Assembly: GCF_006569205.1 (NCBI RefSeq)
Contig: NZ_VIGD01000002.1
Span: 145,637-209,636, forward strand
Length of the DNA stretch: 64,000 nt
Direction: 5' to 3'
DNA from: Ureibacillus terrenus
Lineage (GTDB): Bacteria > Bacillota > Bacilli > Bacillales_A > Planococcaceae
Part shown: positions 1 to 8,905 of the stretch, piece by piece
Position numbering within the stretch: position 1 is the first letter of the stretch
Layout of the letters: every line of letters starts with the position of its first letter
The notes under the pieces: generated by a model
Databases searched by the model: none
What the model was told of the DNA's origin: nothing
The model's input: the letters and a program-made list of their open reading frames with translations, nothing else
Translations under genes and position numbers: made by a program

Positions 1-288
1 ACCATCGTCTTTAAGCATACGCTGCGCAACGCGTTGATGCCTGTGATTACATATCTGGGACCTTTGACGGCCGGCGTTGTGACAGGCAGCTTTATCATCG
101 AACAAATTTTTGCGATTCCCGGTCTGGGAAGACATTTCGTCCAAAGCATCACAAACCGGGATTATACCGTCATCATGGGAACGACCGTATTCTATGCGAT
201 CATTCTGATGTTCGCGGTTTTGATTGTAGATATTTTATATACTATCATCGACCCGCGCATTAAGCTGAAAGGGGGAGGAAGAAAATAA
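1..288 (+). CDS. Oligopeptide/dipeptide ABC transporter permease (OppB/DppB type), C-terminal part
   Basis: This is the 3' end of an inner-membrane permease of the OppB/DppB/AppB family; the reading frame is already open at base 1, so the start lies outside the window. The visible 95 residues begin inside the EAA loop ([13 protein letters not shown], which contacts the ATPases) and continue through the last two membrane segments to a short basic tail ([12 protein letters not shown]). Family knowledge: this subunit pairs with an OppC-type permease to form the peptide channel. Its TAA overlaps the ATG of the next gene by one base (TAATG), so the two are translationally coupled and belong to one operon. 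Which peptides are carried cannot be told from this fragment. Confidence 0.93.
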   Translation, partial: TIVFKHTLRNALMPVITYLGPLTAGVVTGSFIIEQIFAIPGLGRHFVQSITNRDYTVIMGTTVFYAIILMFAVLIVDILYTIIDPRIKLKGGGRK

Positions 289-1223
289 TGGAGAAACGGC
301 ATGACACGTACGGCGAATTGACTCCGGAAATGTTCAGGGTGGTCGGCCCGCGGCTTGCGGAAAGCGATCAGATGCCGAAAAAGACCGTATCCTTCTGGAA
401 AGAAGTGTGGTACCGGTTCAGACAAAACAAATTGGCGGTTTCGGGCGTTTTCATCCTGGCCATCATTGCATTGCTTGCAATATTCGTACCGGAGTTTTCC
501 CAATATAGTTATCGGGATCAATTGGGCGTTTACAATGAAGCGCCTTCCAAAGAACACTGGTTCGGCACGGATGATTTGGGACGGGACGTTTTCGTCCGGG
601 TATGGTATGGCGCGCGCATTTCATTGTTTATCGGAATCACGGCAGCCATCATCGATCTGATCATTGGCGTGTTGTGGGGAAGCATTTCAGGCCTGTTCGG
701 GGGACGCGTCGATGACATCATGATGCGCATCGTGGATATTTTGTCCGCAATCCCTTACCTTTTGGTGGTCATCATTCTGCTTGTCGTGATGGAACAAGGG
801 CTCCTTCCGATGATCATCGCGTTGTCGATCACGGGTTGGGTGAACATGGCGCGGATTGTCCGGGGGGAAGTGTTATCGATTAAGAACCGCGAATTCGTGC
901 TGGCCGCCAGAACGCTTGGGGCAAGCAACTGGCATTTGATTGTCCGCCACATCATCCCGAATGCATTGGGCGCGATTCTCGTCACGATGACCTTGACGAT
1001 TCCGACAGCCATCTTTACGGAAGCCTTCTTAAGCTTCTTGGGCTTGGGCGTCAATCAGCCGATCGCCAGCTGGGGAACGATGGCTTCGGAAGGAATGGGC
1101 GGTTTGAGGGTTGCGCCTTGGCGCTTGTTCTTCCCTGCATTTTTCATTTCCTTGACGATTTTTGCCTTCAATGCGGTCGGCGACGGTTTGCGCGATGCAC
1201 TTGATCCAAAACTGCGCAAGTAG
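288..1223 (+). CDS. oppC: Oligopeptide/dipeptide ABC transporter permease (OppC/DppC type)
   Basis: Second permease of the peptide importer, 311 residues, full length for the family. It has the OppC N-terminal domain with a first membrane helix near residues 43-65, then a periplasmic-side segment containing the family hallmark HWFGTDDLGRDVFVR, several further helices, and the EAA loop (LAARTLGASNWHLIVRHIIP, about residues 203-222) that docks on the ATPase subunits. The start ATG overlaps the stop of the upstream permease, with a GGGGGAGG ribosome site at 271-278. It is followed after 14 bases by the first ATPase gene. The symbol is by family; dpp or app versions cannot be excluded because the substrate-binding protein gene is not in the window. 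Confidence 0.93.
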   Translation: MEKRHDTYGELTPEMFRVVGPRLAESDQMPKKTVSFWKEVWYRFRQNKLAVSGVFILAIIALLAIFVPEFSQYSYRDQLGVYNEAPSKEHWFGTDDLGRDVFVRVWYGARISLFIGITAAIIDLIIGVLWGSISGLFGGRVDDIMMRIVDILSAIPYLLVVIILLVVMEQGLLPMIIALSITGWVNMARIVRGEVLSIKNREFVLAARTLGASNWHLIVRHIIPNALGAILVTMTLTIPTAIFTEAFLSFLGLGVNQPIASWGTMASEGMGGLRVAPWRLFFPAFFISLTIFAFNAVGDGLRDALDPKLRK

Positions 1224-1237
1224 AAAGGGGCGGAAAC

Positions 1238-2290
1238 ATGAAGAAACCATTGCTGGAAGTGAAGAATTTAAAAATCAACTTCAAAACATACGCGGGACTT
1301 GTCCAGGCGGTAAGAGGAGTCGATTTTACATTATACGAAGGCGAAACGTTGGCGATCGTCGGCGAATCCGGTTCGGGGAAAAGCGTGACGAGCAACGCCA
1401 TTATGAAATTGATTCCGGAGCCGCCGGGAATCTATGCGGATGGACAAATTTTATTCGAAGGAAAAGATTTGATACCGCTTTCGGATAAAGAAATGTCCAA
1501 AATCCGGGGAAACGACATTGCGATGATCTTCCAGGATCCGATGACGGCTTTGAACCCTACCATCCGTGTCGGAAAACAGATTATGGAAGTCATTTTAAGG
1601 CATAAAAGTGTGCCGAAACATGAGGCGAAGGAAAGGGCGATTGAGCTGCTCCGCCAAGTGGGCATTCCGATGCCGGAAAAGCGGTTCAACCAATATCCCC
1701 ATGAATTTAGCGGCGGGATGCGCCAACGGGTGGTCATCGCCATTGCCCTTGCGGCCGATCCGAAACTATTGATTGCCGATGAACCGACAACAGCCCTTGA
1801 CGTGACAATCCAGGCGCAGATATTGGAATTGTTGAAGGAGATCCAAAAGAAACGCAATACATCCATCATTTTCATTACCCATGATTTGGGGGTTGTGGCG
1901 AATATGGCGGATCGGGTGGCGGTGATGTATGCCGGCCAAATCGTCGAATACGGAACGGTCGACGACATTTTCTACAATCCGAAACACCCGTATACATGGG
2001 GATTGCTCGGTTCCATGCCGGATTTGAACAACAAAAGCGATGAAAAATTGTATGCGATTCCGGGTTCTCCGCCAAATTTGTTGCATCCGCCGAAAGGGGA
2101 CGCCTTCGCGCCCCGGAACCAATATGCATTGGCCATCGATTTCGAATTGGAGCCGCCGATGTTTAAGGTGTCCGAAACCCATTATGCGAAGACATGGCTA
2201 TTGCACGAAAATGCGCCGAAAATTGACATACCGGAACCGATCGTAAGAAGGATGGAAAGATATAAGAAGGAGGCTGGACTGAATGAATAA
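1238..2290 (+). CDS. oppD: Peptide ABC transporter ATP-binding protein (OppD/DppD type)
   Basis: Cytoplasmic ATPase of the peptide importer, 350 residues. Walker A is GESGSGKS at residues 42-49, the signature is FSGGMRQRV, and Walker B is LLIADEPTTALD followed by the H-loop ITHD. The C-terminal extension with the oligopeptide/dipeptide transporter domain (YNPKHPYTWGLLGSMP) is the hallmark of the OppD/OppF branch. In the family it forms a heterodimer with the OppF-type protein encoded next. The ribosome site GAAAGGGG precedes the ATG, and its last eight bases overlap the start of the next gene. Unlike many OppD proteins it has no obvious iron-sulfur cysteine cluster at the C-terminus. Confidence 0.94.
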   Translation: MKKPLLEVKNLKINFKTYAGLVQAVRGVDFTLYEGETLAIVGESGSGKSVTSNAIMKLIPEPPGIYADGQILFEGKDLIPLSDKEMSKIRGNDIAMIFQDPMTALNPTIRVGKQIMEVILRHKSVPKHEAKERAIELLRQVGIPMPEKRFNQYPHEFSGGMRQRVVIAIALAADPKLLIADEPTTALDVTIQAQILELLKEIQKKRNTSIIFITHDLGVVANMADRVAVMYAGQIVEYGTVDDIFYNPKHPYTWGLLGSMPDLNNKSDEKLYAIPGSPPNLLHPPKGDAFAPRNQYALAIDFELEPPMFKVSETHYAKTWLLHENAPKIDIPEPIVRRMERYKKEAGLNE

Positions 2291-3209
2291 GAACCATAAA
2301 ATCCTGGAAGTCAAAAACTTGACCCAATATTTCGGCCCTCCTTCGAACCCGATCAAAGCGGTTGACGGAATCAGTTTTCACATTTATGAAGGGGAAACGC
2401 TGGGGCTTGTCGGCGAGTCGGGCTGCGGCAAGTCGACGACGGGGCGCTCCATCATCGGCCTTTATAATATCACCGATGGAGAAGTGATTTTTAAAGGCCA
2501 AAATGTCCATCAAATCAAATCGAAAAAAGAGAAAAAGCGGTTAAAGCGCGAAATGCAGATGATTTTCCAGGATCCATATGCTTCACTGAATCCCCGCATG
2601 ACAGCAGGGGAAATCATCGGCGAAGGGTTTGATATCCACGGCCTTTATAAAAATAAACAGGAACGCCAGGAAAAAATCATTTCTTTGTTGGAAGCGGTCG
2701 GGTTGAACCGTGAACATATGATGCGCTATCCCCATGAATTTTCCGGCGGTCAGCGGCAACGGATCGGCATTGCGCGGGCTTTGAGTCTGGACCCGAGCTT
2801 CATAATCGCCGACGAACCGATTTCAGCCTTGGACGTCTCGATTCAGGCGCAGGTCGTCAATTTGTTAAAGGAACTCCAGGAAGAACGGAATTTGACATAC
2901 TTGTTTATCGCCCATGATTTATCCATGGTGAAATATATCAGCGACCGGATTGCCGTGATGTACCGGGGAAAAATTGTGGAGCTTGGGGAAGCTGAAGAAA
3001 TTTATCATCATCCAATCCATCCGTATACAAAATCGTTATTGTCGGCTGTTCCGCTTCCGGATCCGATTTTGGAACGGAGACGGAAAAGAATACCTTACGT
3101 CCATGAAGAAACGCCGGATACCGCCGCAATGCATGAACCGGTGCCGGGCCATTTCGTATACGGCACGGAGGAACAAGTAAGAAAATGGGTGCAGCAGGCG
3201 CAACGGTAG
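2283..3209 (+). CDS. oppF: Peptide ABC transporter ATP-binding protein (OppF/DppF type)
   Basis: Second ATPase of the peptide importer, 308 residues. Walker A is GESGCGKS (about residues 44-51), the signature [15 protein letters not shown] and Walker [13 protein letters not shown] are intact, and the C-terminal oligopeptide domain ([15 protein letters not shown]) is present. Family knowledge: it pairs with OppD to power uptake. The ATG lies inside the end of the upstream gene with AAGGAGG just before it, so the four opp genes are one transcript that ends at the hairpin at 3253-3288. No substrate-binding protein follows, so it is presumably encoded upstream of the window or elsewhere. Confidence 0.94.
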   Translation: MNKNHKILEVKNLTQYFGPPSNPIKAVDGISFHIYEGETLGLVGESGCGKSTTGRSIIGLYNITDGEVIFKGQNVHQIKSKKEKKRLKREMQMIFQDPYASLNPRMTAGEIIGEGFDIHGLYKNKQERQEKIISLLEAVGLNREHMMRYPHEFSGGQRQRIGIARALSLDPSFIIADEPISALDVSIQAQVVNLLKELQEERNLTYLFIAHDLSMVKYISDRIAVMYRGKIVELGEAEEIYHHPIHPYTKSLLSAVPLPDPILERRRKRIPYVHEETPDTAAMHEPVPGHFVYGTEEQVRKWVQQAQR

Positions 3210-3252
3210 GATGTTCTTTGTCCGTATGAAAAATTGAATCACCGATTTGTCG

Positions 3253-3288
3253 GCTTGGGGGATGAAATTGTTCCCTCAAGCTTTTTTT
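3253..3288 (+). terminator. Intrinsic terminator of the opp operon
   Basis: Ten-base arms (GCTTGGGGGA at 3253-3262 and TCCCTCAAGC at 3272-3281, one G-T wobble) with a nine-base loop, followed by seven T residues. It lies 44 bases after the oppF stop. Confidence 0.85.
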
Positions 3289-3318
3289 ATGAATTTTTTG
3301 CCTCTATTTTGATTTTGA

Positions 3319-3344
3319 TGTAACTTTTTCCTTTCCCGTACGTG
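3319..3344 (+). promoter_or_regulatory. ECF-type promoter upstream of the sigma factor gene
   Basis: TGTAAC at 3319-3324 is separated by 16 bases from CGTG at 3341-3344. This is the layout of extracytoplasmic-function sigma promoters in Bacillus (an -35 with AAC and an -10 with CGT). Its place just before an ECF sigma gene suggests autoregulation, which is an inference. It also makes the GTG codons at 3342 and 3351 unlikely starts, since they would fall in or next to the -10 element. Confidence 0.55.
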
Positions 3345-3377
3345 GATATAGTGAAAGGAGGGCGTGAGAGTGAAGCG

Positions 3378-3875
3378 ATGAAACTGGAAGAAATCTATGC
3401 TTTGTATGTTCAGGACGTCTATCGCTATATTTTTTCCCTTTGCAGAAACAAGGAGCTGACGCAAGATATCGTGCAAGAAACGTTTTATCGCGCCTTCCTC
3501 TATCTTGAAAGCTACAACGATGAAAAAATCAAGCCTTGGCTTTTTAAAGTGGCTTACCATACTTTCATCGATCTGATCCGGAAAGAGAAAAAATTGGCGT
3601 ATGTGGAAGACATGGAGACCTTGAATAAAAAAGTGTCCGAAGCGGCGGAAGATACGGCCATGAACCGGCATCGCATCAAGGAATGGCTGGCGCTGATCGA
3701 AGGGCTGCCGCTCCATAAGAAAAATCTCATTCTTTTGAGGGATTACTACCAATTTTCCTGCGAGGAAATTGCCGATATGCTCGGCATGTCCATCCCGAAT
3801 GTGAAAGTGTCGCTTTTCAGAATCAGGAAGGAGCTGCGGGCAAAAATGAAAGGAAGTGAAAAGGATGAAGTGTGA
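3378..3875 (+). CDS. ECF-type RNA polymerase sigma factor
   Basis: A 165-residue sigma-70 family protein of the extracytoplasmic group. Region 2 contains the core-binding and -10 recognition helices (LTQDIVQETFYRAFLYL), followed by KPWLFKVAYHTFIDLIRK. Region 4 carries the helix-turn-helix (CEEIADMLGMSIPNVKVSLFRIRKELR). I chose the ATG at 3378, although the AAAGGAGG at 3354-3361 sits rather far upstream, because the ECF-type promoter lies at 3319-3344. The gene overlaps the following anti-sigma gene by 11 bases, the usual coupling of such pairs. SigM-like regulons are plausible from the paired regulator's domains, but the exact group cannot be assigned. Confidence 0.88.
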   Translation: MKLEEIYALYVQDVYRYIFSLCRNKELTQDIVQETFYRAFLYLESYNDEKIKPWLFKVAYHTFIDLIRKEKKLAYVEDMETLNKKVSEAAEDTAMNRHRIKEWLALIEGLPLHKKNLILLRDYYQFSCEEIADMLGMSIPNVKVSLFRIRKELRAKMKGSEKDEV

Positions 3876-5028
3876 AGAAACGAGAAAAAAACTGGATGCG
3901 TATCTCCATGGAACATGCACGCCCGAAGAAGAGCGCGCCATCGAAGAGCATTTGCACACTTGCGGGGAATGCGGACGGTACATGGAGGAACATCTTAAAC
4001 GGCAGGCATCCCCGGATGCGGATCCGGCCATTCCGGAACTTTCCCGGGAAGAACAGCGCAAAATTGTCCGCAAGGCGAAATGGAAAAACCGGTTTGCCAC
4101 TTCCATCGTGGTTTTCAATATTTTCATCATCATCAGCCTTATTTCGATGATGGCGACAGGGATTATTTATGCTTTCATCGGTACCGATGCAAACCGGGTG
4201 ATCCAGACCGCCGTGCAAATGACGATGCCCAATGTCTACAGCGATGCCGGAGGAACAAATATAAAAGTGTTTTTTAATGCGGATTTGGAAGGAAGCCTTC
4301 AGAAAAGGGTGGGCAGCGAAGAACGATATGTCGGGAAATACCATGGAAAAATGATATTGAACCACTTGAATTTTTCTAGGGAATGGGTGGATGGCCGATA
4401 TGACTTGGACCTCTATTTCCTTCATCCGCAAGTGTTCGCGTCACAGCAGGAAGAAGAAAAGGAGTCTTATCGTAGAGGGGCGAATGAAACCTGGGAAGCG
4501 TTAAAAATGTTGCCGGAGGGAACCGTTTCGGAGTTGGCGGTCAGCCTGGATGATGTCTATTCCTTTGATGAGATGTATCAGATTTTGAAAGATTATGATG
4601 TGGAAATTGTTTGGTATGCCGTTGATACGGGAACCGAGGAGGAAAGAGATTCCCATCTTTTAAGCATGGGAGAAACCTTGTGGGGGATTCATGAATATGC
4701 GTTGCACAGCCTCGTTGAGGAGGACGTTTACCAGGAAAAAGGAGACGGACATATACGCGAAAAAGCTTTTAAGAACGGCTTGGCCTTATTGGCGGAACAT
4801 GAACGGTGGGCGGAAAAAGTGATCTGGAATTATGATGAAACCTCTATAAAAGATATACAAAAATATGTGGATGAACATGGAGTGAAATGCTACGGGGCCG
4901 TGTTGACGGGGCCTACAAAGGAATTGTTGAAACTCGCCGGCAACGAACATGTTATTTATGCGGCTTTGGGGGAAGTGGATTTTTGGAACTGGTACAACAA
5001 AGATGCCGGCGGAGCGCTTTATCATTAA
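3865..5028 (+). CDS. Transmembrane anti-sigma factor with zinc-binding motif
   Basis: A 387-residue membrane protein coupled to the ECF sigma gene. The N-terminus has the zinc anti-sigma motif H29-x3-C33-x2-C36 (HLHTCGEC), expected to hold the sigma factor in the cytoplasm. One membrane helix spans about residues 73-97. The large outer part resembles the Sigma_reg_N/Sigma_reg_C domains found in YhdL-like regulators of SigM. The start at 3865 was preferred over the in-frame GTG at 3856 because AAAGGAAG (3849-3856) is then well spaced. The signal that releases the sigma factor cannot be read from the sequence. Confidence 0.82.
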   Translation: MKCEETRKKLDAYLHGTCTPEEERAIEEHLHTCGECGRYMEEHLKRQASPDADPAIPELSREEQRKIVRKAKWKNRFATSIVVFNIFIIISLISMMATGIIYAFIGTDANRVIQTAVQMTMPNVYSDAGGTNIKVFFNADLEGSLQKRVGSEERYVGKYHGKMILNHLNFSREWVDGRYDLDLYFLHPQVFASQQEEEKESYRRGANETWEALKMLPEGTVSELAVSLDDVYSFDEMYQILKDYDVEIVWYAVDTGTEEERDSHLLSMGETLWGIHEYALHSLVEEDVYQEKGDGHIREKAFKNGLALLAEHERWAEKVIWNYDETSIKDIQKYVDEHGVKCYGAVLTGPTKELLKLAGNEHVIYAALGEVDFWNWYNKDAGGALYH

Positions 5029-5084
5029 ACATGCCCATCATGGATTTGAATTCTCCCGCAAACAATAAACACAGGAGGGAGAAT

Positions 5085-5615
5085 ATGAAAAAAGCGGTTT
5101 TTTTGGACCGGGACGGCGTCATTAATGAAGTGCTGACCGGCCGGGTGAAATTTGTCAACAAACCGGAAGACTTTTATTTGTTGCCGGGTGTGCCGGAAGC
5201 GATCCGCAAGCTGAACGGGCATTTTGATTATATTTTTGTGGTGACGAACCAAGGCGGCGTAGGACTTGGTTTTTTGAAAGAATCCGAGCTTCGAAAGATT
5301 CATGGGCACATGATGAAGGAATTGAAAAAGCGCGGGGCCATCATCCATGATGTCGCCTATTGCCCCCATAGACCGAAAGCCGGATGCGCCTGCCGCAAGC
5401 CGGGTTCCAAAATGATCGAAGATTTGGCCAAAAAGTACAATGTCGACCTGTCCCAATCCTATATGGTGGGGGATACGGATACGGACATCCAGGCAGGGAA
5501 AAGGGCGGGGACAAAGACGGTGTTCATCGGCGAAGAGGAATCTTCGGCCGATGCCGTGTTTCCCGATCTGTTCAGCGCAGCGGACTGGATGATCGAAGAT
5601 GCCCAAATGCATTAA
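5085..5615 (+). CDS. HAD-IIIA phosphatase, GmhB-like
   Basis: A 176-residue haloacid dehalogenase-family phosphatase. Motif I is D8-R-D10-G-V-I-N, motif II ends in VVTNQGG, and motif IV is GDTDTDIQAG. The loop CPHRPKAGCACRKP supplies the Cys-x-His...Cys-x-Cys zinc site and the motif III lysine typical of D-glycero-D-manno-heptose 1,7-bisphosphate phosphatase (GmhB). In GmhB the reaction removes a phosphate during heptose-nucleotide synthesis. No other heptose gene is nearby, so the substrate here is open; histidinol-phosphate-type phosphatases are the closest alternative. AGGAGGGAG precedes the ATG, and the gene appears to stand alone. Confidence 0.82.
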   Translation: MKKAVFLDRDGVINEVLTGRVKFVNKPEDFYLLPGVPEAIRKLNGHFDYIFVVTNQGGVGLGFLKESELRKIHGHMMKELKKRGAIIHDVAYCPHRPKAGCACRKPGSKMIEDLAKKYNVDLSQSYMVGDTDTDIQAGKRAGTKTVFIGEEESSADAVFPDLFSAADWMIEDAQMH

Positions 5616-5766
5616 ATTTTCCTTTCTGCTGGAAACATGGTATAAAGGGTAAAGATGCAAAGCGGAAATCCCTGTTGGAACGATTGGATTCGCAATGGTC
5701 CGATCCGCCGCCGGGAATAAACCGGCCGCTCGTCTGCAACAATAAAATGAAAAAAGGAAGATCCGA

Positions 5767-7218
5767 ATGAAATCTCGTCCTGGATGGAATTTTGACAACA
5801 GCTATGCAAAACTGCCGCCCATCTTTTATACAAAGCAAAAACCCGAGCCCGTCGCTTCCCCGAAGCTCGTCATGTTCAATGAATCGCTTGCGGAAGAATT
5901 GAATCTGCATCCCGGTGCCCTTCAATCGGAAAAAGGAGCCGCGATATTTGCCGGAAAGGATGTCCCGGAAGGGGCGGAGCCGATCGCCCAGGCCTACGCC
6001 GGCCACCAGTTCGGCCATTTCACGATGCTGGGGGACGGGCGGGCCATCCTTTTGGGGGAACATGTGGCCCCCGGCAACCGCCGGGTGGATATCCAACTGA
6101 AAGGCGCGGGGCGGACGCCTTACTCCCGCGGCGGCGACGGGCGGGCTGCCCTTGGGCCGATGCTCCGGGAATATATCATCAGCGAAGCGATGCATGCCCT
6201 CGGGATTCCGACGACCAGAAGCCTGGCCGTTGCGGCGACGGGAGAGAGAGTCATCCGCGAGCGGGTTTTGCCCGGTGCGGTGCTGACGCGGGTCGCCTCA
6301 AGCCATATCCGGGTCGGAACCTTTGAATTCGCGAGACAATTCGGGTCAAAAGAAGATTTGCGGGCCCTTTGCGATTACACAATTGGACGGCATTTTCCCC
6401 ATCTTCTGAATGCGAAGAATCCGCCCCTTGCATTGTTGGAGGAGGTCATCCGGAAACAGGCATCCCTCATTGCCAAATGGCAGCTGGCCGGCTTTGTCCA
6501 CGGGGTGATGAATACCGACAATATGGCCATAAGCGGCGAGACGATCGATTACGGTCCTTGCGCCTTTATGGACCGCTACAATCCGGAAACGGTCTTCAGT
6601 TCGATTGATGTTTACGGCCGCTATGCTTATGGAAACCAGCCGAAAATAGGCGGATGGAACCTGGCGCGGTTTGCCGAAGCGCTCCTACCGATCATTGATG
6701 AAAACAAGGAAAAAGCGGTCCGCCTTGCCCAGGAGGCGCTGGCGGAATATCCCGAAATTTATGTATCTTTCTATCTTGGCGGAATGCGCAAAAAATTGGG
6801 GCTTTTCGATGAAAAAGAAGAAGACGGAGCTCTCATACAGGAGCTGCTGCAATTGATGCAAGAGCATAAACAGGATTATACCAATACCTTCAGGGCGTTG
6901 ACGTTGCAAAAATTTGAGGAGCCTTTCTTTCAAACGGCCGAATTCCGGGAGTGGCATCTACGGTACCTGGCGCGGATCAAATATCAGCATCCGGCGGAAA
7001 CGGAAGAATTGATGAAGCGGCATAATCCTGCGGTCATTCCGCGCAATCACCGGGTGGAAGAAGCCCTGGAAGCGGCGGTGGAGCGGGGGGATCTTTCCTT
7101 GATGAAAAAGTTGTTGGCGGTTTTATCCGATCCTTATGCATATTCGGCGGAACAGGAGGAATACTGTACATTGCCAGAACATCCGGATGAACCGTATATT
7201 ACGTATTGCGGTACGTAA
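5767..7218 (+). CDS. selO: Protein adenylyltransferase SelO (YdiU family)
   Basis: A 483-residue pseudokinase-fold enzyme of the SelO/YdiU family, the usual length. Family knowledge: it transfers AMP from ATP to Ser, Thr or Tyr residues of proteins, linked to redox homeostasis. Diagnostic blocks are [39 protein letters not shown], the [10 protein letters not shown] strand, and the metal/catalytic stretch [20 protein letters not shown]. The protein ends in YCGT, with cysteine in place of the C-terminal selenocysteine of animal homologues. The start is fixed by AAAAGGAAG upstream of the ATG at 5767. It may be cotranscribed with the small acidic protein encoded 27 bases downstream. Confidence 0.93.
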   Translation: MKSRPGWNFDNSYAKLPPIFYTKQKPEPVASPKLVMFNESLAEELNLHPGALQSEKGAAIFAGKDVPEGAEPIAQAYAGHQFGHFTMLGDGRAILLGEHVAPGNRRVDIQLKGAGRTPYSRGGDGRAALGPMLREYIISEAMHALGIPTTRSLAVAATGERVIRERVLPGAVLTRVASSHIRVGTFEFARQFGSKEDLRALCDYTIGRHFPHLLNAKNPPLALLEEVIRKQASLIAKWQLAGFVHGVMNTDNMAISGETIDYGPCAFMDRYNPETVFSSIDVYGRYAYGNQPKIGGWNLARFAEALLPIIDENKEKAVRLAQEALAEYPEIYVSFYLGGMRKKLGLFDEKEEDGALIQELLQLMQEHKQDYTNTFRALTLQKFEEPFFQTAEFREWHLRYLARIKYQHPAETEELMKRHNPAVIPRNHRVEEALEAAVERGDLSLMKKLLAVLSDPYAYSAEQEEYCTLPEHPDEPYITYCGT

Positions 7219-7245
7219 AATTAGGAAGCAAACGGAGGAATCCAT

Positions 7246-7512
7246 ATGGAAAAAATCGAAGTTGGCGAAGTGTTTACAATCGGTGACGGCGAGCAGGAAG
7301 AAGAAGTGGAAGTGGTCGCGTCCATGACGGTGGACGGGCAGGATTATGTGGCGGTGGCGTTCACCGAAGATTTGCGCGATGATATTGAAGAGGATATCGA
7401 AGTATTTTTCCTGAAAGTCGATGAAGACGGAGATTTTGATGTAATCGAGTCCGACGAAGAATACGATAAAGTGGTGGAAGCCTTCGATGAAATATTGGAG
7501 GAAGAAGAGTGA
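7246..7512 (+). CDS. Small acidic DUF1292-type protein
   Basis: An 88-residue, very acidic protein with a glutamate-rich C-terminus. The pattern of a short beta-rich segment (EVFTIGDGEQEEEVEV...DGQDYVAVAF) followed by FFLKVDEDGDFDVIESDEEYDKVVEAFDEIL is that of DUF1292/YrzB-like proteins of Bacillales, whose function is unknown. GGAGGAATCCAT provides a good ribosome site. It follows selO closely and is followed by a weak hairpin. The family assignment is from overall pattern and could be wrong in detail. Confidence 0.7.
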   Translation: MEKIEVGEVFTIGDGEQEEEVEVVASMTVDGQDYVAVAFTEDLRDDIEEDIEVFFLKVDEDGDFDVIESDEEYDKVVEAFDEILEEEE

Positions 7513-7520
7513 AGCCTATG

Positions 7521-7546
7521 GGGAGCCTGGGAGCTCCCTTTATTTT
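7521..7546 (+). terminator. Weak intrinsic terminator after the DUF1292-type gene
   Basis: Six-base arms GGGAGC (7521-7526) and GCTCCC (7533-7538) with a six-base loop, then TTTATTTT. The short stem and broken T-run make it a weak terminator. Confidence 0.45.
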
Positions 7547-7660
7547 GGTTTGGACGGGTTTTCGGGAAACGGATCCCCATCACAAGGCAGGTTCCTTTTT
7601 TGAAAATGGTGGTTATGGTAGTCTAACATTAGTAGACCTTGGATGAAGGGGATTTGAATC

Positions 7661-8716
7661 GTGCAACAAATTTTATCAATGGTGGTCGTACTTGCCGTCA
7701 GTCTGCTGGGCGTTTCGGTTTTTACAATATTCCATTTGCCGGTGCCTTGGCTTTTGGGGCCGATTTTTTTTGTTCTGATCAGCCAGTTTTTTATTAAAAA
7801 GATTCCCCTTTATTGGCCGCCCGTTTGCCGAAATCTCGGATTGATCATCGTCGGCATCGCCATTGGGCAAAGTTTTGATTTTGATGTTTTTTCGGGTATG
7901 GATTGGCTCATTGGAATCATGCTATTGGTAAATGTGATGGTATTGCTGTTCAGCGCAATTTTGGCGTTTGGACTTGTGAAAATGGGGAAATTATCTTTAA
8001 AAACCGCCCTGACCTGCACGGTTCCCGGAGGACTTTCGCAGATTGTCGCCTTTGCGGAGGAAGAAAAAGATATTGATTTGGCGGTGGTTACATACTTCCA
8101 TGTCATTCGTGTGATTGCGATTGTCATCGGAATTCCCCTCTTATTGCACGTCCATGTGGCGGAAAGCGGGGAAGCATCCGCTTTCTCTTTTTCCTCAATG
8201 GGGGAATTGATTCTTCTTTTGGCTGCCGCGGCGGGTTCGGTGTGGGTAGGGAAGAAGCTGAAAATTCCGGTCCCTTACTTTTTGTCGCCCGTGCTGTTTG
8301 TCATTGGCCTTCAATTGTTTTCCGCAGGCACACCGGAAGTTCCCGGCATCCTGCTTCATTTCGCCCAATTGATGATCGGGGCCTACATTGGCCGATTATT
8401 GACTCCTGAAATGCTCGTATTGGGGAAAAGAGTGGTATTATGGGGGATTGCCACTACAGTGATGTTGCTCTTGTTCACTTTTGGGCAAGGATGGATGCTG
8501 ATGAAGATGATGGGCTATGCTTTGACGACCAGCATTTTGAGCACGGCGGCAGGAGGGCTGGATCAGATGAGCCTGCTCGCAAGCGCCATCGGGGCGGATG
8601 TGACGGTCGTGACCATTTTCCAGATGTTCCGGATTTTGTTTATTTTCCTTGTGGTTTTGCCGTTGTTGAAAGCGGCTTGCCATTATATTGACAGGAAGAA
8701 CGAAGGAAAAGTTTGA
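7661..8716 (+). CDS. AbrB-family membrane protein (COG3180 type)
   Basis: A 351-residue, highly hydrophobic protein with about ten membrane helices arranged as two similar halves. Each half contains the family's hallmark G-G-L-x-Q/D-M stretch: VPGGLSQIVAFAEE in the first and AAGGLDQMSLLASAIGADV in the second. This is the membrane AbrB duplication family, often misnamed a transcriptional regulator or ammonia monooxygenase; its transport substrate is unknown. It is unrelated to the DNA-binding AbrB protein. The start is a GTG with AAGGGG eight bases upstream. It stands alone between the weak terminator and the ctaB promoter. Confidence 0.82.
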   Translation: MQQILSMVVVLAVSLLGVSVFTIFHLPVPWLLGPIFFVLISQFFIKKIPLYWPPVCRNLGLIIVGIAIGQSFDFDVFSGMDWLIGIMLLVNVMVLLFSAILAFGLVKMGKLSLKTALTCTVPGGLSQIVAFAEEEKDIDLAVVTYFHVIRVIAIVIGIPLLLHVHVAESGEASAFSFSSMGELILLLAAAAGSVWVGKKLKIPVPYFLSPVLFVIGLQLFSAGTPEVPGILLHFAQLMIGAYIGRLLTPEMLVLGKRVVLWGIATTVMLLLFTFGQGWMLMKMMGYALTTSILSTAAGGLDQMSLLASAIGADVTVVTIFQMFRILFIFLVVLPLLKAACHYIDRKNEGKV

Positions 8717-8816
8717 AGAATCTCAAAAATTGCTTTCCGCAAGTTTTATTTATACTATATATAGGAGAATTCTCATGGCTTTTCCAACCTACGGATTCGA
8801 CAAACGACAAACCCGA

Positions 8817-8846
8817 TTGTTGAAAGAGATGAAAAAATGGTATGAT
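8817..8846 (+). promoter_or_regulatory. Probable sigma-A promoter of ctaB
   Basis: TTGTTG at 8817-8822 and TATGAT at 8841-8846 with an 18-base spacer, about 60 bases before the ctaB start. An alternative -10 like TATACT lies further upstream in the same 190-base spacer. Confidence 0.45.
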
Positions 8847-8905
8847 ATATATTAGTTTAACATCGAAAATAACGGTTGTTTTTGATAAGGGGAATATGAC
8901 ATAAA

